A stretch of 64,000 nt of DNA, from assembly GCF_000004195.4 (NCBI RefSeq), contig NC_030684.2, positions 69,423,392 to 69,487,391 on the forward strand, given 5' to 3'. The notes below the pieces were generated by a model, which did not search any database, was not told the origin of the DNA, and worked only from the letters and a program-made list of their open reading frames with translations. Origin of the DNA: Xenopus tropicalis. Taxonomy: Eukaryota > Chordata > Amphibia > Anura > Pipidae. Position numbers and translations under genes: made by a program. The first letter of the stretch is position 1. Each line of letters starts with the position of its first letter. Shown here in pieces: positions 25,850-39,758 of the stretch.

Positions 25850-26110
25850 GGGCTGATTGGGGGAAGGTTGTGAAAAGACTGCAGTTATAAAGCACTGCTT
25901 GAAGCAGTCTCCCAATGCGTCTCTGAACTTGATCAGATTTTATGTTTCCTGCAGAGAGACAGCGACAATCCTGTGAAAGTGGCTCAATAGACAGACTTTT
26001 GGGCTCAGCAAATCTCAGGATATTACAATTACGGCCATCTTTCTCTCTGCCTTTTATTCCCAATCTTACTCCCTATAGTTCTTTGCAAATGCTCTCCCCC
26101 AAAGAAAAGG
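25850..26110. promoter_or_regulatory. Candidate conserved non-coding element H, proximal to zic3
   Basis: Lies 1.3-1.6 kb before the zic3 start. Contains gcactgcttgaagcagt (an inverted pair), gagagacagcgacaatcctg and ggccatctttctc. Unique in the window. Confidence 0.25.
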
Positions 26111-26959
26111 AGTGAATTTATAGAGCTGTCTCAAGCAGATAATCATTGTTAGACAAATGCATTATTTCCAAAAATCCTTTTCTCTATGTATTAGGGGAAC
26201 GATCTATGCAAGTCTGTATGATGAAGGTTTTGTGTATTGAGTTTGTGCATTTTTTTCGCATGGTATGATTTTCTTGTGAAGTTCTAACAGAGAAAACAAA
26301 CACAACAGGGGATCTACAGTATATCTTGCATTTACGTCTACCAGGCAGTTTAATCATATGCCTGTCTCTTCCCTTCTGTAAAAGGAGAAGGCTAAAGCTT
26401 TGATTATTAGGAGCCAAAAACAGTTAAGCTTACTTAAAAACAGTGGTATATAGCTTGGTAAAAAAAAAAAAAAAAGGGAAATTATATGCCATACCATTCA
26501 TATAAAAGCTGTAGGTCCTCCTATTTTTATAACCCATGCATAAACCTTGCTTGCAATTTAATAAAAAATTTGAACCAACCACAAATACTCTGTTTTGTCA
26601 AAAGGAGCCAAGTAATATTTCAAGGAACAAGCTTTTCTTTCAGGAAACAATGCCAGTGTGCAATGGCAGCAATACCCTTTACCTTATGCAATACACTCAT
26701 AAGTTTTCTGCAGATGTGGAGAAAAAAAAGCAGTTAAAAAGAAAAGCTAGTGCTTTAAATCAGAGGCAGAACTGCTCATTCAGTAACTCGTGAACTGCAA
26801 AACTGTTCTGTTGCTTTTGTTCTCAAAGGTCTTGGAGTTTTTATAGAGAATTGCTGAGACATAACGGTTTAGTCCTTAAAAGAATAGTCATAGGTTTACA
26901 ATGTTTAAAAAGATGCTGCAAGGCATTCTTAGATTATAGAATGTGTGGGAAAACATTTA

Positions 26960-27427
26960 TGCACTCTAGTATCTGTTAACGCTTGAAGTCCTGGAAGGCG
27001 ATGCAAAATATCTTTCCACAATTAGTCCTAAGCACTTGGCAGCAACTAAAGAGTTAAACTTACCTGCAAACGCTAAACAGAAGTAGACCAATCAAGGCTG
27101 AGATATTAGTGGATCTGCCATATTCAGTGTTAAACTCTGTCAATCAAGAGTTCATAGGCAAATGGGTGCCTGGGGCTGGGTTCTTTTGACACTCCCCCAG
27201 CTGAGTTTCTATTGGTGCAATTCAGACTGCCTCCTGAGTTGGTTTATGTGTGAGCAGTGAGTGATTGACTTTATCAGTCCAAGGACATTACTCAGTTGGA
27301 GAGGGTGAACGGTTTCCAGGATTTTCGGAAGCAAAAGGAATTAAAAGAGAACTTTTTTTTTTAAACATTCCACATGAACTGTATCCAGTGCTGACCACAG
27401 AACAGAACTGCACTGCTCAGCTCATTC
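26960..27427 (+). promoter_or_regulatory. zic3: Probable zic3 promoter and 5' leader (TSS not located)
   Basis: The stretch before the zic3 start is less AT-rich than its surroundings. It holds a CCAAT box at 27088-27092, an inverted CCAAT (ATTGG) at 27211-27215, and a run actcccccagc near 27191. No convincing TATA box was seen. A T-rich run at 27352-27362 and a six-codon upstream ORF at 27374-27394 lie in the probable leader. Role is inferred from position; the transcription start must come from 5' end data. Confidence 0.5.
27374..27394 (+). CDS. Upstream ORF in zic3 leader (6 codons plus stop)
   Basis: ATG at 27374 opens a frame MNCIQC with TGA at 27392-27394, ending 33 bases before the zic3 ATG. 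Its ATG has C at -3 and A at +4, so a weak to moderate context. Whether it lies in the mRNA depends on the start site. Short uORFs commonly reduce or tune translation; that role here is inference. Confidence 0.35.
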   Translation: MNCIQC

Positions 27428-30171
<2,744 letters not shown>

Positions 30172-30713
30172 GCAAAATGTACAGAGGCCTAGTCATGCTC
30201 AACAAAAGGACCATGTGCAAAAAAAGAGAACCCAATTTTTTTGTTGAATCGAGGCGGAAATGGAATTTACCACACAAGCAACAGTATAGGGCTTCATCTT
30301 GTTAAAATCATTTACCAACATTCTTTAAAGATGGCTGCGGACTAATGATGCCCTTTTCTCAGGATCTAAACACATTATTTGGCGTTTGTATTTCTTCTGA
30401 TTTTATGTTCTCCCCTTTTCATTTTAACCACTTCACTTCAAAAAAAAAAAAGAAAAAGAAATTAAGAGGTCTTTAGCTAATGTATTAAACATGAAAATTC
30501 TCTTCACCTTAGTGGTGATTGTTAAACTCTCACATTCTTAAACAGTGCCAAAGTCTTGTTATGTCTTGAACCTAACTCAAAGCATTACACTTGTGAATGT
30601 ATTCCTTGTCTTATAGGGTCAAAGCTGTTGTGTGGTATATTTTCAGAAATGGGGATGTGGTGTTCATACACAGATTGTGACCGTTTAGTACAGTTGCCTT
30701 TTGTAAGAACTTT

Positions 30714-30721
30714 TGTAAATA
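30714..30721 (+). promoter_or_regulatory. Pumilio-type element in zic3 3' UTR, copy 1
   Basis: TGTAAATA matches the PUF-protein recognition consensus UGUANAUA. The family knowledge is that Pumilio binding represses translation or destabilises mRNA, often maternal ones. Confidence 0.4.
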
Positions 30722-31007
30722 CATATCCACGATGCCATATTTATCATTTGTAATTTAATTATTGATACAAGTGCCGGGAACTGAACAATATTTATGAAAA
30801 AAAGGTTTTTCTAACAAAACTCTGTATAGCTTTTGGTTATAACTGCTTTAGCATTAAAATTTATTGTTTTGAAGAATTCCCATATAAACTGTCTAACAAA
30901 TGTTTTGTTTACATCATGCAACACTGAAACTAACGGAAATGTTCCGATTCTGCTGTATTAATTGGTCATCGAAAACAATATTTTTTCCAGCTTGTTTGGG
31001 CAATACT

Positions 31008-31015
31008 TGTAGATA
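31008..31015 (+). promoter_or_regulatory. Pumilio-type element in zic3 3' UTR, copy 2
   Basis: TGTAGATA also fits UGUANAUA and lies about 40 bases before the polyadenylation signal. Confidence 0.38.
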
Positions 31016-31053
31016 TATGAAATATTTAAGATAAGATCCTATTTATTTTGAAG

Positions 31054-31059
31054 AATAAA
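31054..31059 (+). terminator. zic3: Canonical polyadenylation signal AATAAA for zic3
   Basis: AATAAA is followed within 20-35 bases by the GT-rich stretch cttgttgacatgtgg, as expected for a cleavage region. A weaker ATTAAA at 30853-30858 could give a shorter form. Confidence 0.6.
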
Positions 31060-31080
31060 GTATAACTGAAGTACTTGTTG

Positions 31081-33725
31081 ACATGTGGCAGGTAAATCAA
31101 ATATTTCTAATCAATTTAACTAGGTACAATGACTTCTCTATCCTGACCTTCAAAGAACAATATCTGAGCTTTCTGCTCCCCATCTGCAAAATGCAAACCT
31201 TTTAATAGGTTCAACTTTATCATGTACCCAAAAGGAGTAAGGTTTACATACTGCATGTTTAGTACTGCCCTGGTTAATTTACATAGCTACTAAAAATGTA
31301 TATCGCTACATTTTTGGTAGATTAGTTATTAAAACCCCCTAGTCCTTTGTAGGCCCAATATCAAATTCATAACTAAATTGTAATACCTTGGGCTCAGTAT
31401 GTCTGGATATGCTATGAACTGCAAGAGAGAAAAGCTAAAACATATTCTTTTAATACAGATAATAGGCTAAATATTTAGGTGCCCAGTGGAATTTTTGCAA
31501 TGGTCCTTGTAGTTATACACATATATCTGTCATACAGCTTTGTAACTTTAGCATTCTTTAGAAGTCCAATGCTAGGATTATAAATATTTTGTTGGGATAT
31601 TTAATTTGTCACAGCCCCTATAAAAAATTAAGAATATTTTATTTACCTTCTATTTAATGAATCAAAACAAAACCTACATTATTGTAATTTAGCAAAGAAC
31701 TGGATTTGCTATCAAAGGGTTTTTTTTTTAACACCAGAATGTATATTTACTTGTTATAGATTATTCATATTTATTTTTGCATCACAGGGACTAGCTATAA
31801 CCAATAACCCAATGTAATTTTTTCTTTTTAAAATATCAGACACAGACTTTATGAATTCTTAGAAGTTCCAGACCTTTATAAGAGGTCCAGCTCTAGGAAA
31901 TAAATGTGCATTACCCTGAATTAGATATAAATGCCATTATCTAGGTGTTGCAGAGTTTTAGCATTTGGGTACTAAATCATAAAAAGTACAACAAATGCTT
32001 GTTTAAAACAATGAATGCAGTTGCCAAATAATTTAATGGAATATATAGGAAGGCAAAGAAAAACTAATTGTGAAACAAAGCATTTGCTCTTTAGTCAACA
32101 AAGGGAACATTTGCATTCTGAGACTTTATATATATATTGTTGTGATCCAATTTAACTAAGTTCCTGTCTTTATACATATGCTCCAAAGATTTTGAAATGG
32201 GTCTTTGATTGGGAATTAGGACATTGTAATGCAGATTTTAAAAAAACATTGGGGAAAGGAGCAAACAGATCCTTCATGTAAATGAGCTAAGCAATAAAAT
32301 GAATCTGTAGAACATGTTAAAGCAATAAGAAGTGCAGCTTGAGTTCTACAAGTACATGAGTGGGGGCATGTAACACCAAGATAAATGCATTTTTGTATAT
32401 TCAGAAATGTCAGTCTCTACTGATTTCATCGTTGTGATAGAGCGTTCATTTGTTTGTTATTAAAGTTTATTTCCAGACCAGCATCTGGCTGTAAAGCATC
32501 TAGCTAGGCCCATGCTGTGCAACATTATAGTTGTAGCTGCAATGAAGCTACAATGAAACCTACCCCAGTTCAGAGTATGGTATATTCTGGTTTAAATTTA
32601 CAAATCCCTAAACTAAACACAATTAAAAAAAAAAAAGCTGAATAATTATCAGAGCAGAGGAGAAATGTTACTACATTGAATTCAACAGTACATACCAAAC
32701 AACTATTTTTTTTTTATCTTTCAGCATTTAAATATGTTTGTTACAAATATATTGGCAAATTATTGACAATCCTATATTTGGTCTGAAACCCATTCTTGTT
32801 CCAAGCATAGCACAGCACTAATAGGAAAGAAGGATATATCTATACTTGTTTTATTGCCAAATATATTTTAATAATCTACTATCCTAAGACTCATGAACTG
32901 CACTATACTTCCCCCTTCATTCACACAATCTGGAACATCAGATGCTATGTAACATCAATATTTCCCTTCAGCATAAGGATATTTTATTTCTGTGTGCGTG
33001 CCCTATATATATAGAGAATACACCTTGTTATCTTCTTGCAAGACACGATTTGAAGAAAGGAGATTTGGTTTCTAATTTTCTAATATTAAGCCATTTGGCT
33101 TGCAGTAATTATACATCCATTCACATCTAGCTTGTAATGAATTTCGGGTAAACTGACCAAGTTTAAAATTTCTTGAAGGATTCATGAGGGAAGGTTGTTG
33201 ATGTTTAGGCCGAAAAGCCTTACGCTAATCCGTATTATCAGCTTACTCAATGTGCCTGTGAAGTCAGTGATCCAATTGATGTTAATAGAAATAAAAACTG
33301 GTGGACGGGGTGGAACTGGAAAGATTGGTAAAGACAAGACAAGATTAACGTATAATTTTTCCGAGTATTTTAACTATTTGCAGTAATATTATTCTGGTGT
33401 GCGTTAGTATGCTATATATGTTGGATAACATTTACAGCTTCCAGAAATACACATTTTGCCAGGTCGGATAAAAATTAATTGTACACATTGGTTAAAATAA
33501 AATAATTTTTCTATAGAGCAGAACATTTCTATTTGATTACATTGTTTGCAAAAAAATTATGAATTCTGCATACTAGTACTTTTATTTTGCAGTTTGGCAT
33601 TCAAAAGCTTTAATAAAAATTTACTTAGTTTCATCTGAGAAAATGTCTGGTTATGGCAGCTGCCATTCATTAGATTAACTCACGCCCTGTTGCTGCATTT
33701 TGTGATGATGAGTTCTGAGCCTTTA
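31081..33725. other. Downstream flank of zic3, no gene recognised
   Basis: AT-rich, T and A runs (31722, 32624, 32707), a short TATATA run at about 32135. No transposon terminus recognised. Short frames at 32942-33130 and 33195-33386 have no family. Confidence 0.45.
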
Positions 33726-33809
33726 TCTTCTCCCAGGTTCTAAATATGCTTAACTTATATAGAATAGGTATTCTATATAAGTTAAGCATATTTAGAACCT
33801 GGGAGAAGA
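33726..33809. repeat. Perfect palindrome, 41-bp arms with 2-bp spacer
   Basis: Arm 33726-33766 (tcttctcccaggttctaaat, then atgcttaacttatatagaat, then a) is matched without a mismatch by the reverse complement in 33769-33809; only GG at 33767-33768 separates them. Single-copy in the window, without transposon termini. A loop this small is unlike a microRNA precursor. Confidence 0.95.
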
Positions 33810-34199
33810 AGACTGGCAGCAAAAGACAATTTTGTTTTTTTACACATTGAATACACATCTCAGCATAGTCCGTGCAGTTACAATTTGTACTGTATCTTTT
33901 AATATTGTCTGAAGCAGCTTTTAACCTGCTGATGGCACAAAAAAATTTGCATGGGTTCAGTATGAAGTTGAGGTCCAGAAGGTTGGCAGCTAAAATCTTT
34001 TATGGAGTTGCTTATTATGTGTATAAAATGATACTGACAACCTTGTTGTAAGTATAAGTGTTTTTTTATTTTAATCAAATTCCCATTCATGGGCCTTAGT
34101 AATAAAACTTGTCAAGCAATAGTTGTGTGCACTGACATAGCCCTAGCACACCTCTGTATTCCGTAGTAGGATTCTAACTTACTGCTAATACAAGTATAG

Positions 34200-34425
34200 G
34201 ATCTAATTTTATTATCCAGAATCCTCAGGACTGTGGGTGTTCTGGATAAGATATCTTAGCTTAGTTACCACCAAGTACAAGGCCCTGTTTTATTAATATA
34301 GAGAAAAAGGAAATCATCACAAAATCATTTGCATAAAATGGACCCAATGAGAGATAGCCTTTCTGTAACTTTCTGGATAAGGGGTTTCTAGATACCAGAT
34401 CCCATGCCTATACCAATAATGAGAC
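34200..34425 (+). repeat. Dispersed frog repeat with tctggataa motifs, fairly complete
   Basis: Starts at about attatccagaatcctcagg and ends tttctagataccagatccca, a loosely inverted pair; internal block accaccaagtacaaggccct and agagaaaaaggaaatcat. Sister fragments occur at 12355, 44010, 46280, 48946, 49270 and 58483. Confidence 0.6.
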
Positions 34426-34429
34426 ATAT

Positions 34430-37400
34430 TTTCACATAGTGCAGTCATCCTAATATATAAACCATATACACGCTTTTATAAATAAACCAATAACGACTAT
34501 CTATAATAGCTGTATTTTCAGAGCTTTAACAAATACTTGTATAAAATATTGTTTTTTGTTTGCTTCTGATTTATTTATTTTTTTAATATAGGCATCTGGT
34601 TTATAGATAACTATTTTACATTTAGTTGGAGTTTTTCTTTTTCTTTTTGATGCAGACACACCTCCTACTGTGAGGATTTATCTCTGGCTCAGAGTAAGGG
34701 GAAGGACAGAATGTTTCACCTCCCGCTGAAACAGCTACCACTGACTGACTCAAAAGCTCATTTTTAAAACAACCCAAAATGTCTATAGAAATAGGACAAA
34801 GCTACATAATATATATCCCTGTATTTTTCATGTTTTCTTTCTTGATGTATAATTATCATTGTTTACTAAAACAGTGTGTTTGTACTATACTTTAAATCTT
34901 GAATATTTCTTTTGTGTATTTTTCTCCCTTTGTCCTCAGACTTTAAGAGGACACAACACATTCGCTTGCTTAAACATATCTGTTGACCAGCACCTACTTT
35001 TCAGATGTACTATATTAAGATTGGTAAAGGCAAACAATAATTAAACATAGACAATTTTCCACTTACTACAGTACGGCAAGTATTTACACCAATACCATTG
35101 TCATTAAATCATAACACAGTGTCAGTGAGTGCTCAAGTGAGGCACATGAATTGGGAGCACATAACTGATACTTTATGTTTTTCTCTCTTACAACACATGG
35201 TATATCACTACCACTACAGGGGTCCAACCAGTGCACACGCATGTTCTCCTTTGCTCTGCAAGGGTTTCCTACATTTACACCTATTTTTTTTCCTACAGTT
35301 GAAAAACATACCAGTAGTTAACCAGGCTTTTGATCAAATTGATCCTAGTATGTATCTACTTTAGTGAAATTGACTTCAGAATCCACTTGGGCATGGACTA
35401 ATGTAAATCATTAAACCTACATACATGTGGTGTCTATGTATGAATAAAAGGGAATTGATATGGCTCTTTGTATGACCCCATGGATAGCCAGGCTAATGAC
35501 ACATTGAATGGCTTAGGGCAGGGTGCAGAGTGCAAAAACACTACCCTGCACTTTTCTGAATGGCTGCAGGTATTACTGCTCCAAAATGGAGCACAGAGAC
35601 CTGTGTCTGGCACATGAATCATGAGTGGTGGAAAGGGGAGGCACATAAATGGTAAGTATAGAGCTGCACTGCATTTGCCCTATTGGTGCAAGGTGCAGAG
35701 TGTAGATATGCCCCTGCCACGGCTAGTTTAAGAATAAGCACTAAGGGCTGAAATTTTGCGCAAATTAGTGGTCCTGCACTTGTGGCAGGGGCATTAGTAG
35801 CTCACTGCTGTGGTTTTACAACTTGTCTATTTCAGCTAGTGGAGAAGCAATTTTTGGTCTGTCAAGAGCTGACCATATGCAATACTGTTGTTTGTTCTTC
35901 TTTGTTGAATGGAATATACTGGCACCCTAGATACCATTATCGTGAAGGGTAAAACTAGCCACACAAAGGTTGGTTTCTGTGCAATTCACATGGAGGGTCT
36001 GATTGGATATTTTGCATTTTGAATATACAAATACATTCCTATAATTTGTCTAGCCAAACACTTGGATACTCGGCCTGGTGCAACAACAAACCAATAGTTT
36101 TGCATAATGGTTGCTCTAAATCCCAGTTAAAGGATTCTCGCATTGACCAGTACTCAATTATGCCAAAAACAAAAAAATCTGACAAAGCATCTTATTATGT
36201 GTGTTGCCATACCAGCAAAGATACTTCTTTAGGAATAGGCTAAACTGTAAAATGTGCCAGTAAGAGCTGAAAATTGAAAATACATGTAACATACAATGTT
36301 CTCAGTTCTCATAGCCCTGAGTTGGATCATCTACACCAAACAGTATTAGCAAGATCTACGGGTAGGGATTAAAAATGATGCGTACAGTGCTGTATCTAAA
36401 TAGGAATATGTAAGAATACATTTCTCTACCATATTTTCTCAGCTAAATATCTTGGGAGCTCAAAGGGTGCCAACATTCATTCAAACCAATGGGCAAACCA
36501 GCATTTCTGTTATGACATAGTTCTATCAAGGGACCTACTTGAGAATTCCTGAGTTAGCTTGGTAAATTTGTTCAATATAAGCCTAAGCTTGTGCAGCTTG
36601 TGATGAATTTTCTCAGGTGAAAATTGACTCAAGAAATAATAAATTAATGAATGGATTCAAATAGCTTCAAATGGCCCTCAAGATTTCTCACTTGTGAGGT
36701 CAAGTGAGAAAAAAAATGAGAATGTTTGTCCGAATTTGATAGATCTGCCCCTGTGTGTCTAATAGAGGTCATCTTTTTGAGGTTAGCTGAAGATTTTGCT
36801 GTTGCGTCACTTTTTATCAGTCATGTTTAGTTTGCAAAAGACTCAATACATTTTCGGATAAATAATCATAATGATTAACTTACCAAAAGCAATTGCACAC
36901 ATGGCTAAATCCTCTACATCTGTGACACAGAGGCACATGTATAAAAGTTAACAAACATTAGTTTATTTCTTCAGATGAATCCTTTCAGTTTGTCAGTGCC
37001 ATGGCACCAATATTGGGTTAAAATGTCACACTGGTTATTTAGCAGTAGTTATGAGTGGATCTTCCTCCACTTCGCTTCACCAGAAAATTTGGAAAATTTG
37101 CAAAACTGCTGAAAAATTAATGAAACAACAAAAAAAAACGCAAAATGTGGCTATCACTCGAATTTTTTTTCAGTGCATGTCTTTTTTTATGTGGCCGTGA
37201 TGTTTTTAAGTGACCACTTTTCTGACTTTTTTGACGTGAGCAACTTTTTTTCTCACTCCAAATACATTAAAGTCAATGGGTGTTTCTTTTTCTCAGCATT
37301 ATCGGTGCAGCTGTGCAAAAAATTTACCAAAGGCGAAATGCAGAATTTTGCAGCTAGTTCATGTCTGCCAACAAAAAAAATCCCCAGAAGAAACTGCTTG

Positions 37401-37518
37401 CCAGTTTGGAAAATATTCTGCCTCCTTGACAAATTCCAAAGAGGTTGCAGTCACATCAAGAGTTATATTAAACTGAACTGAAATGTTTTTAACTTGGTAG
37501 TAAGTGAGGGTGACACTA
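34430..37518. other. Intergenic, mostly unannotated, with decayed foldback fragments
   Basis: Inverted pair atgcccctgccac/gtggcaggggcat at 35708/35783 marks a decayed foldback element. 37060-37470 has fragments resembling the hAT MITE interior (cttcgcttcacc, cgcaaaatgtgg). No gene recognised; short frames at 35098-35364 and 36019-36243 have no family. Confidence 0.4.
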
Positions 37519-37526
37519 TTAGTAGG

Positions 37527-37856
37527 TAGTGATGAGCGAATTTTTTCGCCAGGCATGGATTCGCAGCGAATTTACGCATTTCGCCATCAGCAAATTGTTT
37601 TGTGAAACTTCTGTGAAAATTCGTCGTGGGAAAATTTGTTGCGCTGAATTTTTTTGTCGTACGTTAAAAAAAAAGAGTGCGGTTGCGTCAAATAAAGCGC
37701 AGGCGACAAAACATAGCCACAATGATAAAAAATAGATGCGGGTGAAAAAAAGATGCGGGCGACAAAAAAATCACGCAACAAAAGGGTTTAGCAAATTTTA
37801 TGCCTGTTTCGCGAATTTTATGGAGAAGCGAAACAGGACAGATTTGCTCATCACTA
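37527..37856 (+). mobile_element. hAT-type MITE, complete, with 8-bp target duplication
   Basis: Left end TAGTGATGAGCGAATTTTTT and right end (reverse complement) TAGTGATGAGCAAATCTGTC are terminal inverted repeats. TTAGTAGG flanks both sides (37519-37526 and 37857-37864), an exact 8-bp target duplication, the length made by hAT transposases. The 330-bp body is CpG-rich for this region. Related copies: 40775-40912 (partial), 52451-52700 (reverse), 63752-63984. Confidence 0.9.
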
Positions 37857-37864
37857 TTAGTAGG

Positions 37865-39168
37865 AAGTATAAAGAGGGAGCAGTATAAAGTTCCAGGTAT
37901 TTTAATCTAGTAGGTTTTCTTGGGAATAGTGGAACTATGATAAACCTAGGGAAGGGTACAAACAGGCACTGGAGCAGATGGGTGCAAGGTGACCCTACTG
38001 CACTTTTTAGTCACCTATGTAAAATGTTTAAATAGGAAATTATATAATAGGTATGGTTGTTTTAAAAGTAACAGTGCTGCATTGTCTCCTTTATTCCACA
38101 ATAGGATTGCAGGCGCCCCGTGGCACAGAGCTGCATTTGTGTTTTTCTTCATACATGTACATTTCAACTGCAAGTTTATTGTTTCAGACGAGGAAAGTCA
38201 TTGAACTTGCAATAAAAACAGAAGAGTAAGTTGCCTCGTAACATTCTTCAGAGAGGGAACCTGAAACCTGATCTGCTGCAGCTATCTAGTATTGTCATGC
38301 AACCCCCTCACCCGCTTTGAATTTCAAGCAACTTAACTGCTGCCCCTAAGTGATTAGCATTTGTGCTAATTGCATTGCAATTACAACCAACTGTTTAAAA
38401 GGATCAGAAGCAATTCTGTAATTTACAGCAATAGAAATACATCCTGGCAAGAAAAAAAAAAATTAAAAGAACTGTTATCTCAAATACAGACCCAATTTGT
38501 TTAAAAGTGAATAGAATGGGAAAATTGAAAAAAAAATGGCTATTTTCCAATATGTTTTACAATACCCTTATTATAGCACCCTTTTTCATTTTACTTTTTT
38601 GCTTTTGATTAAAATGTTGCTGCCTCTCCTATTTTAAACATGCTGTAGTTGTCTGGCATTCTTCCTTTTATATGTGTGCTTCTTGTGACCAAGAAATTCA
38701 ACAACACTGAACTGGTCTCCTAAACTTGGGTCCTTTGTAAGCACTTCTTCTGGCACTTAACAGTGTGACTTTAATTTCAATGTAGAAAAGTGTTAATACA
38801 TTTTGATAATGCAGATATTCTTAATAAAATTGTATGTATATATACTGTATATATGTTATATATTGCTCAGTCAAAACAACTAGATATAAACTGATGCAAT
38901 GGACCAGTACGCCTCACACACTGGATCCAATGTTTTGGCCCTCACTGGGGCCTTTATCAAGGCATAGTGTGTCCTTAGCTTTACGGCTTCAAGTACAGTG
39001 CTCCCTTTGACCTGTGAGTGTTGTTTTGCTCCAAACACAAGCTCAGTGAGTATTGCTTATTGAAAGGGAACACAAACCCTTCTTTTTATGTTAATTTACA
39101 CTACTAGTGTCAACTCACACTACTTTCATTGCATTGTTGAAATAACTGTATTTCCAAGATTTAAGACT
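37865..39168. other. Intergenic with a candidate regulatory patch and foldback trace
   Basis: Contains the candidate element at 38170-38420 and, at 38915-38960, ggatccaatgttttggccc followed by ctttatcaagg, related to the hairpin loop at 11580. No gene. Confidence 0.4.
38170..38420. promoter_or_regulatory. Candidate conserved non-coding element I with a 17-bp palindrome
   Basis: TAATTGCATTGCAATTA at 38367-38383 is a perfect 8+1+8 palindrome pairing two TAATTG homeodomain cores, preceded by gtgattagcatttgtg. The rest (gaaacctgatctgctgcagc, aaccccctcacccgctttga) is unlike any repeat here. Confidence 0.28.
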
Positions 39169-39192
39169 TTAAGCAATAAAATGTGAAAAGAA

Positions 39193-39307
39193 ACTACAAT
39201 TCCCATGAAACACTACTCTTAACATAAATGTAGAGAGCAGTGTTTGATAAAGCATGTGATCATCTCTTGATGTTGCCATCGGGTAAACAAAACTACAATT
39301 CCCATGA
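39193..39307. repeat. Two ZNF143/Staf-like motifs 99 bp apart
   Basis: actacaattcccatga occurs at 39193-39208 and again at 39292-39307. It resembles the ZNF143 (Xenopus Staf) site ACTACAANTCCCAGNA. The minus-strand 101-codon frame (39169-39474) reads repeated HGNCSF because of this duplication and is not recognised as a gene. Confidence 0.55.
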
Positions 39308-39692
39308 TACATGGTGAGGTCTTCACTTCTACTTAAAGTCCTATTGCAAGTACTGCATTCTACAAGGTGGATCATTTGAGACAGTGACCCAAAAGTAAGG
39401 ATTCTGTGGCAGTAAAAATATTTTTGAAACATCATTTTGATAAAATCAACAGTCAGTTCTGAAGTGCAAATCAATTATCAGCAAAAATATGAACAGAATT
39501 CAGAAGGGGTTGTCTCACATGCATAGGGTTGTATTAGAGAATAAAATAGAGATTTTAATTTCAATTTCCACAGTCATTGTTGTCATGTTACCAAAATTAG
39601 GAACTAAAGGGCCTATTTGGCAAAATATAATAGACAGCCCTTCTTGAAGATACAAACCCTTGCAATATCTTCAGATGGGTAAAATACAACTG

Positions 39693-39758
39693 CAGTCCAA
39701 TGCAATAGGTCAGTCCAATGCAACAGGTCAGTCCAATGCAACAGGTCAGTCCAATGCA
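39693..39758. repeat. 18-bp tandem repeat, 3.7 units
   Basis: Unit cagtccaatgcaacaggt at 39693, 39711, 39729 and partial at 39747; almost identical units suggest recent growth. Confidence 0.93.

Larger units (their letters stand above)
22990..26959. other. Repeat-poor region immediately upstream of zic3
   Basis: No gene recognised; A runs at 25501-25518 and 26461-26475. Short frames at 25718-25915, 25821-26063, 26184-26417 and 26486-26793 have no family signature. Several candidate regulatory patches are listed separately. No minus-strand zinc-finger coding sequence is present. Confidence 0.5.
30172..31080 (+). other. zic3: zic3 3' UTR
   Basis: From the stop codon to just past an AATAAA at 31054-31059. 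It is AT-rich with several ATTTA motifs, an A-rich run at about 30440-30462, and two sequences fitting the Pumilio consensus TGTANATA (30714-30721 and 31008-31015). The exact 3' end is estimated. Confidence 0.65.

Noticed and set aside
33726..33809. Palindrome as a microRNA precursor
   Set aside because: A 2-base loop and perfect pairing are unlike animal pre-miRNAs; kept as a structural finding instead.
39169..39474. 101-codon minus-strand frame with repeated HGNCSF
   Set aside because: The repetition comes from a duplicated DNA motif; no family and no gene context.
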